64,000 nucleotides of DNA from Haliclona indistincta (GCA_964017065.1 OZ024783.1:12718313-12782312), one strand, 5' to 3'; shown: positions 10,506 to 22,775, numbered from the stretch's first letter. Numbers and translations are program-made. Notes: generated from the sequence alone by a model not told the origin.

Positions 10506-11876
10506 ATGGATCAACCAAGAAGCTACGAAAGCGATGCGACAATGGAGCGTTGTGGCGAGGAAGCGCTTCATTCTCTGTCCTACCAGCAAGTCAAGAGGCT
10601 CACGGAGGTCGTCTCAGAGACGCTACAGCTGTATCCGAAAGCAGGAACGGGAAGTTTTCCACCGCTTCCAATCTCCCCGTCGCGGTTAATCAAAGCAGTG
10701 AGAGGTCGACTTGACCACAAAGGAATCAGAGTACGAGATGTTCGCTTGAATGGAAGTGCAGCTAGCTACTGTCTTGCAAATGACAGAGAGAAGGACCCAA
10801 AACCTCACTACAATGACCTGGACGTGATCTTCAGATTAGATTTGAGATCTGACGTTGAACTGCACATAGTGAAAGACGAGGTTTTGAACTCGCTTTACGA
10901 GTTCTTTCCCGAAGGAATCTCAACTGAGCGAATCACCAGCTTCATGCTTGAGGAATCATACGTGAAGAAGATGGTAAAGGTCACAGGGAGCACCGACAGA
11001 TGGTCACTTATAGCGCTAGGAGATGAAGTAGGAAAGAATATTGAACTAAAGTTTGTGGACTCGATGAAGCGGCAGTATGAATTCTCAGTCGACTCGTTTC
11101 AAATAATTCTCGACAGTCTCATGTTCATGGACGAGGTCAAACAGGAAGGGTCACCTGTCAAGATTGATCCGGACTTTTTCCCGACTGTGAGCGCTACATC
11201 TCTGTTTGGAGATTTTGAAGAAGCCCTCACACATCTCAATCACAGACTTATCAGCACTCGCAACCCGGCAGAAATAAGAGGAGGTGGATTATTGAAGTAC
11301 TGCTATTTACAAGTAATCGGTTACAAGCCTGCATATCCCGAGATTATGGAGTCTCATGAACCGTACATGTGCAGTCGATTCTTCATTGATTTCCCTTCCG
11401 CTCATTCTCAACTCACAAAAATTCAGAAATACTTATTCACACGATTCATTCAGCCCAGTCAGTTGGTGAACGGAGCAGAGTTTCTCAACGTTCTCATGAG
11501 TGTAGTCAATAAACAAGCCCGCTGCCTCATGGAGAGCGAAAGACAAAAGACGCTCGCCATCATCCAACAAATCCAGTTGTGGCACTTTCCCATGCTATGC
11601 AACCCAGTTCCATTCTACTCGATGCCTCCCAGACGACCCTCGTGGCAACAAAACTATCACAACCCTCACTACCATCACCATCATCACCGTCACCATCACT
11701 ACTCTCGACAACAGCAACACAGCTCCCAGTTCAGTGGTCCTAGAAGAAGAGCTAATAGTAACAGTAGCAACGACAGTGATCACCACAGTTCCCCTCCTCC
11801 TCAACCTCATCTTCTCTTCCCACACACAAGTAACAATACTGTACCAGTCGGCCCCTCTCCCACACCTGTTTGGTGA
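10506..11876 (+). CDS. TENT5: TENT5/FAM46 non-canonical poly(A) polymerase
   Basis: An intact single-exon gene of 456 codons. The family extends mRNA poly(A) tails. The nucleotidyltransferase core begins near residue 30. It has the strand-loop motif VRLNGSAASYCLAND at about 79-93 with the catalytic GS, followed by HYNDLDVIF, where D104 and D106 are the metal-binding pair. Other family hallmarks are TDRWSLIALGDEVGKNIELK, RRQ/KRQYEFSVDSFQIILDSL near 190-206, GDFEEAL, EIRGGGLLKY and MCSRFFIDFP. The C-terminal 80 residues are unusual: a His/Arg/Gln-rich stretch (about 385-405) and a Ser/Asn/Pro-rich tail replace the short vertebrate tail. ATG at 10506 has a purine at -3 and a following G. The gene is divergent from UBE3D. 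Which paralogue (A-D) it matches is not meaningful at this distance. Confidence 0.95.
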   Translation: MDQPRSYESDATMERCGEEALHSLSYQQVKRLTEVVSETLQLYPKAGTGSFPPLPISPSRLIKAVRGRLDHKGIRVRDVRLNGSAASYCLANDREKDPKPHYNDLDVIFRLDLRSDVELHIVKDEVLNSLYEFFPEGISTERITSFMLEESYVKKMVKVTGSTDRWSLIALGDEVGKNIELKFVDSMKRQYEFSVDSFQIILDSLMFMDEVKQEGSPVKIDPDFFPTVSATSLFGDFEEALTHLNHRLISTRNPAEIRGGGLLKYCYLQVIGYKPAYPEIMESHEPYMCSRFFIDFPSAHSQLTKIQKYLFTRFIQPSQLVNGAEFLNVLMSVVNKQARCLMESERQKTLAIIQQIQLWHFPMLCNPVPFYSMPPRRPSWQQNYHNPHYHHHHHRHHHYSRQQQHSSQFSGPRRRANSNSSNDSDHHSSPPPQPHLLFPHTSNNTVPVGPSPTPVW

Positions 11877-12155
11877 TGTTACCTAACCTTAGGACAACCA
11901 AATCTTTGTTCAAATTGAAAAAAGTCTGTTATGGTGGTATGTACTGGTTTGTCATTCTTTGTATCATAACTCATTATTATTATTATTGTTATTATTGTTA
12001 ATTTTGATGCAACTGCTTGACTTTAGCTATGTTTGTGCCAAGCGTTAAAAATGCTGCCACATTCACTTGTTTTCCCGAATTACATTCAAACAAAAGACAG
12101 TCAAAGACCTCTAAAGTATTGCCCAAACGGCAGCACTGTGCAAGACGTGTTTGCC

Positions 12156-12161
12156 AATAAA
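12156..12161 (+). terminator. candidate polyadenylation signal of TENT5
   Basis: AATAAA lies 280 bp after the TENT5 stop, followed by T-rich sequence at about 12235. It is the first good hexamer downstream. Confidence 0.55.
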
Positions 12162-15100
12162 AAATCATTTATTAGCCAAAAAAGCGAACTTGAAAGCCTG
12201 TCATCTATCCAAAATAATAATATTATCTATTGTAAAAAATCTGTCATTTTTTGCGTGGTTGGCAGGTCTAACACACTTCTCTTCCATTATTATTTTCTCT
12301 TTGCTTTGATTGTACAGTTGATGTTAATTTAATATTGCCGATCTTTGTTGTCACCCCTTTGCAAACAAGAACTAAAAAAAAAGTTTATTACAGCAGGAAT
12401 ATGCTGAGACTGTCAATATTACGTGCGATAGCAACCTCACAACCACGCTAACTACATTCTAGCTATCTACTCTAATAATTACTGTAATTATTATGGCTTC
12501 TAGTGCTAGTACATGAGCCGAGTTATACGATGATCCAGACACCATTGCACTCTATTGTAACTTTCAATAGAACTAAGCACATAGCGTGTTTGGTTTTGAT
12601 ACAGGTCACTTGAAATCAGATTTGGATAACACATACAAGAACATTGATTATGATTTCCATTATACATTATGTGGACTAGCATGTAAACATAGAAGCCAAA
12701 CATGCCCCCTGTGTAGCTACAAAACACAGTGAAGGAACTCATTAGGAAGACTATCAACATACAACTGACTGCATTATACTGCTCTAAAACCAAGCCTTAT
12801 ACTCTGTGCACAATTTTACTACGAAACTAGAGATTTAATTAGCATAATTATCTTCTATCATCGGATACGCAGAACCTGACGAACCCTGCCACACTTTATG
12901 ATCAAAGTTTCAACACAACCGATCTGTGCAGGAAGAGATCCACTTATGGTTTGGGTGCTGAGACGGTCCATTTCAGTTCAGTTAGCATTCGTACCATGAG
13001 AGGTTTGCAACTGGGGTGGGCTGTTGCTAGTACCAAAGTGTGAATGTGATATTGTGTATTATTCAAATTGTTCCTGGTATGTACAATCAGAACTGTATGC
13101 AGACCACAAAGTTTGCTTTGTGACAAGCACTATACTGGTATGTGCACTACCAGCATACAATCATAGTAATATTGTCCAGTAATACATTGTATTCAGATTC
13201 AGATATTCCTGATGACTACCGAATATGAGTCGCTGGGCCTTAGTTGGAACATTCTTCTTTACAAAAGTTTCGCCTACTGTTCTCTATATTTGCAGCAGGT
13301 CTTCTCATCTGCTGTGCTGTGCATGCCTGGTGGCAGGCAAAGGATAAACAATTTTATTATTGAAGCACTCGCCATAACAATCACGAGAGAAAATCCCTTT
13401 CGATCATTAATTTTTGCTCAAGCTGTAGTAGCAAATACTTGAGGTACGAAATTATTACTTCACAAGTTTTACTGTACCTGATGAGTGTCACGAATTTATG
13501 AAAGAATTCTCAAACCAAAGGTTAGCATGAAAGAGAACACATCCTGTTTTTGTTCAATTGTTATTCTTCCTTGGATAAAACCACAAAGCTATAGAAGAAG
13601 GAAATAGAGAACAGGAAATGAATGCGTTGCTATGACAACAATGCATTGTGGAGATGAATGAGTAACTGGTTTGGTTATGACAGTCCCTAGAAGAGAGAAC
13701 ATAAGCACTAAAGAATTTATACCAAAACCTCAAATTTACATGTCTCTTGCATTCAAAATCAACATAACATGCATGTGCATTAGCTGATCACCTTGAAGTA
13801 AACCTTACAATCATTAACCCTTGGTACGTATGTGTGAAGGATAGAGAATGCTTCAAAATCACTACTACAAATGCCTGTTGAACCGGGTTTTGGAATTTAT
13901 AGTACTAGGAGTACCCTTTGATCTAATCAGCACCTTAAGCTGAGAATTGCTCATGAATGGGCTTTGGTATAGACCAGCCAACACCCAGTTGGGAGGTGGT
14001 CATCAACAGCTTTCACCAAGCATGGCTGGTAATGAATCAAGATTCACACATTCGAATGATAATTATTATGTCAAAGTCAGTTGATAATAGGCAAGGCTTA
14101 AGTCTTCACAGTTAGTTCACAAATGTACACAAGTAATCATATAAATTAATTTATGTTGCATTGTCGTTTTAATCACCATTAATTTTTCATAATAATTATT
14201 AAGAGATAAACCACTTCAGTGAGTCAAAAATTAATGACCTCAAAAAATTGCTTGTCAGTTCTTGTGCACTGTAGAATGGTAGAGAAATTCATACCGACAC
14301 TATTCTAGAATAAAAGATTGAAGACATAATAAGTGAGTTTATCAGTCTAGGTTGATTGATGTATGCACACTTGCACGTTCATGATATGGTGATGTATCTA
14401 TTGTCAAAGATTTTAGACAGTTTGGACACCACAAATAATTATGTGCTTTGACTACTTCAATACACTTTGACTGTGTGTGCTGCTGTCTGTAAGTGTTATG
14501 AGAAAACATGAGCAACTACAGTCTTAGCAGTCGCAGACACTCCTCATCCCTCTACAATGGACACTTAGCAAATACCATACAATCCATGTAACCCCCAGAT
14601 TAGAGGACACCATTGGCAATTTGGTGGTGTCTGGCTTAGAGAGGTTCCACTGTAGTCAAGAAGGGTCAACTGACTGTGGAGTACACTTGAATGCACAAAG
14701 TGTACTAACTACCACCACTTTTTGTAAAAAGGAATTTCACAAGAAATGCAGCAAAGTATGTTGCTAGGAGCTTTGAGCACAATCCAGTTCTAACCCCTCA
14801 TACTGAAGCTGACTATAATTATGTGTCCAAATCACATTATGGGCATACCAAGCACCAGCAATCTCATTCCATGTTGGTAAAAATGTACGTGTGCAATTAA
14901 GCACCGAGGCTTGTTTTTTATACACAAAAAAATTCCTCTTTTACGTTCTGTTTATGATGAATGAGAGTGATGGATTCTTTACTGTGGGGTTAATCAGGCT
15001 AATCAAGTACACATGTAGATTACGTAATTATCGTAATACATACTTCCTTATATATATACAAGTTATGTAACATTCTTAGTAACCCTCTCAGGAAGTCATA

Positions 15101-15240
15101 TTGTTACTATACTTTAGTTACCATGATTACTATCGTCTGAGCTCATAATGATAACTAAATCAATTATCACAATGATTGCACTGTGACATCAACGAGTGAC
15201 TTGTGACTTATGCCTTATGTAAACTAGCAAAATGATACAG
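12162..15240. other. non-coding region downstream of TENT5
   Basis: It is AT-rich, with no supported exon. The frames at 12506-12793 (-), 12944-13126 (-) and 13212-13442 (+) lack recognisable domains or consistent splice sites. One dispersed-repeat-like stretch is listed separately at 14530-14655. Confidence 0.6.
14530..14655. repeat. dispersed repeat ending in gaggttccactgta
   Basis: The segment runs from a cctctacaatggacac string to tagagaggttccactgtag, with an internal self-complementary motif (gacaccattgg and ggtggtgtc). Similar GTGTCC/TTAGAGAGG wording is common in invertebrate interspersed repeats (recollection, not searched). It has no coding capacity. Confidence 0.4.
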
Positions 15241-15824
15241 TAAACAGCAGGAAGCAATGTTGAGAGCAAGCATGGACAATCTTAGTAAAGATGATATCAA
15301 TTGTGCAAGAGGCAGGCAACTTAATGTATTATAAATTATATTTTAGTCTTGATCAACAAGGCTGATGTTCTCAAGAATATTTGCTGATTATAGTCAATGA
15401 AGCAGTAATAATTTCATAATTAATTGTGACTTCAAAGCAAGGCAATGATATCACAGCAGGACTGGGAGACATTGTGTACTTCCCCATAAAAAATGACAGG
15501 CAAGCAGCAACAAGTTAATAACAACGGTCGATCCATTTAACTGGTGAAGTTTTTAAGGTAGTCCACATAATGCTTACATGGGTACATGCTGCATGCAACT
15601 AATGCAGATTGTGTGTGTCTAACAGGACAAGACAGCATGCAACAGCAACTTATAGTACATAATGATTGTTACTAAAGTCAAATAAAATCAAAAAATTACA
15701 ATCGTGTTTCAAATTTGTATGCAGGTGGTTGACCTATACTGTTTTCCATCTAAAATAGGCTCTTCGCTTACTCTAAATGAACACTTTCACCTGTAAATTA
15801 TTTTTCAGTCTTGCTAGTACACAG

Positions 15825-15917
15825 GCATTCATGGCAGCAACAAGTAATCAACAGCAAGCAGTGTTGAGAGCAAACATAGATGATCTTAATAAAGATCATG
15901 TCAATTGTGCAAGAGGC
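15825..15917 (+). CDS. duplicated exon (copy 2) of unidentified gene
   Basis: It opens after tagtacacag and reads AFMAATSNQQQAVLRANIDD through CARGRQLN, then reaches a possible donor (AAT|GTATTA). Homologous exon copies stand at 17027 and 17882. The amino-acid pattern is held across copies (S/T, N/S, D/E changes), which suggests it was coding. The family was not recognised from this piece alone. It may belong with the VPS13-like exon at 16475. Confidence 0.4.
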
Positions 15918-16474
15918 AGGCAACTTAATGTATTATTATATTTTAGTCTTGATCAACAAAGCTGATGTTCTCAAGAATAAATTATTTGCTGATTATAGTG
16001 AATGAAACAGTAATAATTTTTCATAATTAATTGTGCCTTCAAAAGCAAGGCAATGATATCACAGCAGGACTGGCTAACATAGTGTACTTCCCCATAGAGA
16101 AATGACAGCCAAGCAGCAACAAGTTACTAACAATTAACTGGGGAAGTTTTTAAGGTAGTCCACATAATGCTTACATGGGTACTGATTGTAAAGTGTATGG
16201 ATATGACAACACTCAAGGAAGAAGAAGAAGAAGAAGATCCAGCAAAATGGTAAAGTACAATGTACATGTAGCCTTGTGTCACAAGAAGTGATACACTAAG
16301 TTGTGTTAACAAAGAGTTGATGTCACATTTGTATTTGTAGCTTGAGCTACATGTAAAAGTAGTATTTTTGTAATGTGTGAGATACTTTTTGCCTATGGTC
16401 TGTAATAATTATGTCATTACTAAGCAGCAAAGTGTTTCTGTAAGATTTTGCTTAGTTTGATATCTTTTTTGCAG

Positions 16475-16675
16475 TACATCAAGATCCAGTCCACTCCTAG
16501 CAACCACTCAGTCTTGCAGTTCTTCTCTTCGATATGGGTCATAAACAAGGCAGGTCTGGACATTGACATAGAGCGCCGAGTGATGGGACTGCCCCGCCCA
16601 AATGAACACAACACACCCACCAGGTGTAGAGGAAATGTGACCACATCTACAATACTGGGATTTAAATCAGGAAAA
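16475..16675 (+). CDS. VPS13-like exon (adaptor-binding region)
   Basis: The exon is bounded by a strong acceptor (ttttttgcag) and donor (AAA|GTGAGT) and is exactly 67 codons, phase 0 to 0. It contains VLQFFSSIWVINKAGLDIDI. The hydrophobic-WxxNKxGL pattern is characteristic of the repeated adaptor-binding (SHR-BD) domain of VPS13 lipid-transfer proteins. The rest of such a large gene is not visible in this window, so this is either one exon of a gene with long introns or a stranded duplicate. The VPS13 call is by motif only. Confidence 0.45.
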
Positions 16676-17631
16676 GTGAGTAGCCATCAAGAACGAAAGT
16701 AGTAAGCATACTAGCAGTGTTTGCATTACACAGTGAATATGCTTCTCATGAATATGCATTGTTGCAGTATGTACATGCCTTCTTGTATGAGTGTGTACAG
16801 CTAAAATTTACTGAATTTTGCCTATTATAATAACCTTGAGCACTCAATATCTTTAAAGATTGTTACTAAAGTGAAATATAATCAAAAAATTACAATCGTG
16901 TCGTAATTTATATGCAAGTGGTTGACCTATGCTGTGTTCCATCTAAAATGCCCACTTCGCTAGCTCTACCAGGACACCTTCACCTGTAAATTATTTTTCA
17001 TTCTATTAATTGTTGCTAGTACACAGGCATTCATGGCAGCACCAAGTAATCAGCAGCAAGCAGTGTTGAGAGCAAGTATAGACGATCTTAGTAAAGAAGA
17101 TGTCAATTGTGCAAGAGGCAGGCAACTTAATGTATTATATTATTTTAAAGTGAATATCATTGTGGCACTTGATCAACAAGGATGATTAATTTTTTTCTCA
17201 AGAATAAATAATTTGCTGATTATAGTGAATGTAATTTCATAATAATTGTGCCTTCAAAAGCAAGGCGATGATATCACAGCAGGGCTGGGAAACATTGTAT
17301 ACTTGCCCATACAGAATTGACAGTCAAGCAGCAAAAGTTATGTTAGGGAGTGAAGTGAACACTGATTGTAAAGTGTATGGATATGACAACACTCAAGGAA
17401 GAAGAGCCAGCAAAATGGTATGTTAAAGTACAATCTTTGTGTCACAAGTAAATGGTACACAAAGTTGTGTTAATAAAGAGTTTGTCACGTTTGCTTAAGC
17501 TAAAAGTAGTCTATTTGTAATGCGCGAGATAATTTTTGCTTATCGTCTGTTATAATTATGTCATTACTAAGCAGCAAAGTGTTTCCGTAAGATTTTGCTT
17601 GGTTCGGTTACAAATGATATCTTTTTTGCAG

Positions 17632-17783
17632 TACATCAAGATCCAGTCCACTCCTAGCAACCACTCAGTCTTGCAGTTCTTCTCTTAGAGCCGAGTGAAT
17701 GGGACTGCCCCGCCCAAATGAACACAACACACCCACTAGGTGTAGAGGAAATGTGACCACACCCACAATACAAACCAGGAAAA
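17632..17783 (+). pseudogene. broken second copy of the VPS13-like exon
   Basis: It has the same acceptor and donor context as the 16475 exon and the same first 18 codons, then a 49-bp shortfall and an in-frame TAG right after FF-S. The shared flanks show it arose by the local tandem duplication. It cannot encode the domain. Confidence 0.75.
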
Positions 17784-18423
17784 GTGAGTAGCCATCAAGA
17801 ACGAAAGTAGTAAGCATACTAGCAGTGTTTGCATTACACAGTGAATAATGTACTAACAACACAGTTGTTGTTAGTACACAGGCATTCGTGGCAGCACCAA
17901 GTAATCAGCAGCAAGCAGTGTTGAGAGCAAGTATAGATGATCTTAGTAAAGATGATGTCAAAAATTGTGCAAGAGGCAGGCAACTTAATGTGGGGTATAA
18001 TAAATTATTATTTTATTAAAGTGAATGTCATTGTGGTACTTGATCTACAAGGCTGATTTGTTCTCAAGAATATTTGCTGATTATAGTGAATGAAACAGTA
18101 ATAATTTAATAATTATTTGTGCCTTCAAAAGCAAGGCGATGATATCACGGTTAATATTGTGTACTTCCCCATAGAGAAATGACAGCCAAGTGGTCGGTTT
18201 AACTGGGGAAGTTTTTAACGTAGCCCACATAATGCTTACGTGGGTACATGCTGCATGCAACTAATGCAAATTGTGTGTGTCTAACAGGACAAGACAACAT
18301 GCAACAGCAACTTATAGTACATAATGATTGTTACTAAAGTCAAAAAATATTACAATCGTGTTGTAAATTTATATGCAAGTGGTTGACCTATACTGTGTTC
18401 CATCTAAAATGGCCACTTCGCTT

Positions 18424-18517
18424 ACTCTACCAGGACACCTTCACCTGTAAATGGCCACTCTACCAGGACACCTTCACCTGTAAATGGCCACTCTACCAGG
18501 ACACCTTCACCTGTAAA
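18424..18517. repeat. 33-bp tandem repeat, 2.8 copies
   Basis: The unit starts actctaccaggacaccttca and runs 33 bp. Copies start at 18424, 18457 and 18490 (last partial). A single copy stands at the equivalent place in the other segments (for example 16966-16990), so the expansion is specific to this segment. Confidence 0.95.
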
Positions 18518-19060
18518 TTATTTTTCAGTCTATTAGTACACAGCAGCAACAAGTAATCAGCAGCAAGCAGAGTTGAGAGCAAACATAGACGATCTTAGTA
18601 AAGATCGATTATGTCAATATTGTGCAAGAGACAGGCAACTTAATGTATTATAATTATTATGTTAAAGTGAATGTCATTGTGGCACTTGATCAACAAGCCT
18701 GATTGAGAATAGATTATTTGCTGATTATAGGGAATGAAACAGTAATAATTTTATAATTAATTGTGCCTTCAAAAGCAAGGCGATGATATCACAGCAGGGC
18801 TGGGAAACATTGTGTACTTCCCCCATAGAGAAATGACAGCCAAGCAGCAACAAGTTAATAACAATGGTCGATTTAACTGGGGAAGTTTTTAAGGTAGTCC
18901 ACATAAATTCTTATGTGGGTACATGCTGCATGCAACTAATGCAAATTGTGTGTGTCTAACAGGACAAGACAACATGCAACAGCAACTTATAGTACATAAT
19001 GATTGTTACTAAAGTCAAATAAAATCAAAAATTTTACAATCGTGTTGTAAATTTGTAAAA

Positions 19061-21383
19061 CAAATAAACAAATTATGCAGACTCAATAAACCAGAATTGA
19101 GATGATAATTCAGGACCTAGTACAGCTAAACTACAAATACAATAGATAAAAAAAACATGAGTGTTGACGATAATAATTATTAGCTCTGGAAAGCAACTTC
19201 CTAAAGTGACAGCTGGAAATAGCAGTACAAAAGTTCATTTAGGACCAGGTATGGACTGCCTATTCTACAACTGAATGAGTGAAAAATGAGTCTAATACAA
19301 CAAAATAAATATTTCTGTTGAAAAAAACATAGCAAATTTGATAGGAAAAGAATTTTGTGTTCAAGTAAGACTGTATTTATGCAACTTGCAGTTTGATATA
19401 ATTTTTAGTGATATCATAACAAAATGAGACCAACAAAAAAATTTAAAGAATAATTTTCTGAAATACAGTCGGAAAATATAGAATAGCCATGTATAGAATA
19501 AGAATGACTAAGCCTGGGACAAAAAAATGAATACTAAGTGAGAAAAATTTTGGGGTGATCAAAGTTTATACAATTTCATGTGTGTAGCATTTTTGATAAC
19601 AAAATAATTGCTAGCGACAAAAATCAGTTAAGAAGAAATACTATTCAATGAGCAAAGCATGATTTTAAAGAAAGAATTATGATATAAAAAGAATAGACAA
19701 TCATTTTTAATCGTCGGTGCTGCGCAATTAAGAAGAAATAAAAGTTGAGAAAAATTAGACACAATTAATCTTATAAAATATAATTAGGAAGAATTATGAC
19801 ACTTCATTGAAATGATAGGGCTATTAGGAAATAGAGAAGAGGTTATCCCGTTGAACAAACAGCAATCGATCAGTGCTGAGAAGTCTTCTGTCGAAAGATT
19901 GTGTAAAGAGAGTGTGGTCTGTACTAGCTTCTAACTATAATAGCTTCGATTGATCATAATGCCAGGAGCACAATTAAAATGTATAATTCATACTCTTTTC
20001 GTTAAATTTCTTGGTAAAAGACTCTATCAACATTCTGGTGACCCCAAATCAACATCTTATCTCATCCAACGCCTCTTAATTGCTATCCAGCGGGGCAATG
20101 CTATCTCCATCCGCGGCACATTTGTTTCGGCCAACCTGAACTTGTCATAACTATTCCATTTTTGTATAATTAATTATTATTCCGTTTTTAATGTACCATC
20201 TTAAAAGTCTCATCCATTTTGTGAAACAAACTTTGAATTTCACTGAGAAAAAGGATACTTTCTTAAATGAGTCAAAATTGTTTGCAGTACAGCACAGGAG
20301 AGAGCTTAAGAAAGCACAAAGCACACACACACTTTAAATGTTTCAAGATTTTCTTAGAAAGCACCACCATGCTGATGAAAATTAGGTGATTTAACATCAA
20401 GATTAATTTTTGTAGCAACATTTGTGCACAATGTGGAGAGTTGACCGTTGATCAGCAAAAGAGTAAACACAGTGATTCCTGCTTTATTCCGTAGATTAGC
20501 TCAATAGCCTTGATTATTATATTGAAATTATGTTTAAAAGGATGAGCAGTTGTTATAAAAAGCAAGAGGACAGAAAAATATAAAAGGAAAATGAAAAACA
20601 TGTACCATAACGAGAACGATTATGGGCTTCTGCGTACATGATACAATTTAGCTGTGAATTCATGGTTGGTATAAAAATGAACTGAACCAGTTCTAAATGG
20701 ATATGGCTATTACAGAAATGAATCATAATTATGTTGTTTAAATGAGTAACTAAGCAAATATTAATGTGATAAAGTAAATTATGTGAGAAGACAATAACAG
20801 CTAATTAAAAAAATTATTATTAATGACAATTGATAATATCTATCAACAGAAAGCAGAACACAACATAGATAGAAGATTATACCTGATAAAGAAATGAATA
20901 TAAATAGACAAGTGATAAATGATTATACCTGATAGAGAAATGAATAACATAAATTAATAGTCAAGTGATAAATGATATTATAAGCTCAATAAAAGTGATA
21001 TCAGTAAATGCAGTAGCATTCATAATAATAATAATAATAATTATATTTTTTCCTACACTTTAGTGCTACTAATAACAGCTAGCTATAATGTATGTTGGTG
21101 ATCAATTAATCGTCATGTCACACAAAGTGTTATCACAATAGGCCCATCTGATTTCTTCACTTTATGCCTTACAAAACTGTAGTGACATGTATGCACCCGT
21201 ACCAGCTGCTACAGACTGATAAAACTAGGCGAGAGACATGGTATGCTAGCAGTGCTAGCTAAGTTCCCCAACCCACCCACGCATTTTCAAGCTAAAACCG
21301 CATTCACGTCACGCGCACGCGCGCACGCAACGTCAACTTCGAATTCGTCAAGTTTACTGAATCCTAGATCCTGTGCAATACAA
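19061..21383. other. AT-rich non-coding region
   Basis: Very AT-rich with many poly-A runs and an (ATA)n run near 21021. A 66-codon + frame at 19950-20150 (core STSYLIQRLLIAIQRGNAIS) has a protein-like C terminus and may be a mobile-element remnant, but I cannot name it. GC and CpG content rise at about 21300 before the next candidate gene start. Confidence 0.5.
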
Positions 21384-21540
21384 ATGGCGTCTAGCACCAG
21401 TGTAAGAACTGGAACCACGCACGAAGAATTTCACAGCTATTCATAGGTGTTGCACGAGTGTATCGAACTCTTCTTGCGTCGAGGTGCTACGAAGGCACAG
21501 ACTGTCGCTGAACTCTTAATAATGACACGTGAGGAGGAAG
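21384..21540 (+). pseudogene. candidate first exon with in-frame stop
   Basis: After a CpG-rich stretch (cgcgcacgcgcgcacgc at about 21310), ATGGCG opens a frame reading MASSTSVRTGTTHEEFHSYS, then a TAG, then continues in the same frame as VLHECIELFLRRGATKAQTV to a donor AAG|GTTAGT at 21541. A phase-compatible acceptor follows at 21625 (ttttag) but that frame closes after 13 codons. The post-stop stretch looks like real protein. Either a gene was broken by a nonsense change or the frame is chance. Family not recognised. Confidence 0.3.
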
Positions 21541-21679
21541 GTTAGTTAGCCGGTTGGCAGTTGTTATTAAAGCTAGCCTTCAGGTGTTTTAACAACGTAT
21601 TGAGCTATTTTAATAAAATTTTAGGTTTGAGACAATGCAGATGCACTTTCTTCAAACGCTAAGATCCATGGAAGAATTC

Positions 21680-22560
21680 CCCTCAGACACCCGCCATTGT
21701 TTTGTTTCCGGTAGTCCCTACTATCTACTACTGCTTCTCTCTTCGATTCATTATTGTGAGTCATTAATAATAAGCGGTGTTACGTGTATGTGATGACTTC
21801 GACTTAAGGAATACATTTTGTGTGTTATAATATTTTAGACAATTGCAACATGTGTTAGAACCACAATTTAGGGCTTGTTTACACAGAGATGTTTCTGGCT
21901 AACATTTGTTTGCTAATCCACCACGTTGTTTACATGTGCAGCAGAAACGACAACGCTTTAAATGAAAGCAAAAGTGCTTCTCAAAGTGGGAACTTTTAGA
22001 AACGATCGTAGAACTGACCTCATGACATGCAGACGCCAAAAATGAAAACGCACATGCCTTTATACTTGCATTCCTTGAGTCTAATTAACTTCCAGTAGTG
22101 CCAATTAACTTTCTGTTAAAAACGTATTCGTGTAAACAGAGCAAAATGCTCTAGCTCAAAAATGTGTATCTGTATGAAATGTTATACGTAAGACACTCTA
22201 CCACTAAATTAATCACTGAGCACAATAACACCTACGTGACAAATTGTGTTTTGTATTCAAACAATAGCAACACTTAGATGATTTTTTCAGCAATTTAATT
22301 TTTCTTACAGTAGCATGTACACTTGTTTTTCACAGTTGACCTTTTCTGTATTGGCAAGTTATCTTTTGGAGTTATTGTAGCTATTAAAACAACAGTATTG
22401 TGTCTAACTGTAATAAATTTTAAACCAAGTTTGTACTGACTTCCTGTTATTGAACACATACTCTTAGTAGTGCCACATACTAACAAGTAAATATATCACA
22501 AGAGCATCACATAGTATTATACATCATAGCAGCACATGACAAACTACCACCTTCTTTTGA
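21680..22560. other. non-coding region
   Basis: No supported exon, RNA gene or repeat is visible. It contains scattered homopolymer runs and short AT-rich frames only. Confidence 0.5.
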
Positions 22561-22576
22561 AATGAGCAACACACTA

Positions 22577-22775
22577 TTGAACGGCCGGGACGGTCCTGAG
22601 AAAATTGCTCTTGTCCTGCTAGTGTTCCGAACGAGAATTTTTTGTTTTGATGAAAAAGTGGGTCGTGAGTTCGAATCCAGCTCAGGGAATCTTTTTATTG
22701 CATGCTCAAGTAAAAATAGAGGGTCGTGGGTTCAAATCCTGTGCAGAAAATCTTTTTTATGAGGCCCAAGTTGAA
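22577..22775 (+). mobile_element. tRNA-derived SINE-like element (two B-box units)
   Basis: Two B-box/T-arm-like strings occur 75 bp apart: gagttcgaatcca at 22667-22679 and gggttcaaatcct at 22728-22740. Each is followed by a T-rich aatctttttat tail, which suggests a tandem tRNA-related retroposon. The rest of a tRNA cloverleaf cannot be folded convincingly, so it is not a functional tRNA. Confidence 0.4.

Larger units (their letters stand above)
15241..19060 (+). repeat. tandem array of duplicated exon-intron segments (5 copies)
   Basis: A segment with exon-like core AFMAAxSNQQQAVLRAxIDD...CARGRQLN recurs at about 15247, 15825, 17027, 17882 and 18541, with spacings of about 0.6 to 1.2 kb. 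Copies 2, 3 and 4 follow a good acceptor ending tagtacacag. Downstream of each come conserved intron-like pieces: ttgatcaacaagg, aaagcaaggc(a/g)atgatatcac, the ggggaagtttttaa block and the acaatcgtgt block. Copies 2 and 3 are also followed by a gtgtatggatatgacaacac element and the 16475 exon or its broken twin. Copies 1 and 5 are degraded. This looks like tandem duplication inside one gene. Confidence 0.75.

Noticed and set aside
11595..11825. 76-codon - strand frame inside TENT5
   Set aside because: Shadow of the His-rich coding region.
13212..13442. 76-codon + strand frame
   Set aside because: No splice context, no domain and no repeat of the peptide elsewhere in the window.
22640..22760. 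Functional tRNA genes
   Set aside because: Only the T-arm/B-box part is convincing; no acceptor stem or anticodon arm can be folded, so it was called SINE-like.
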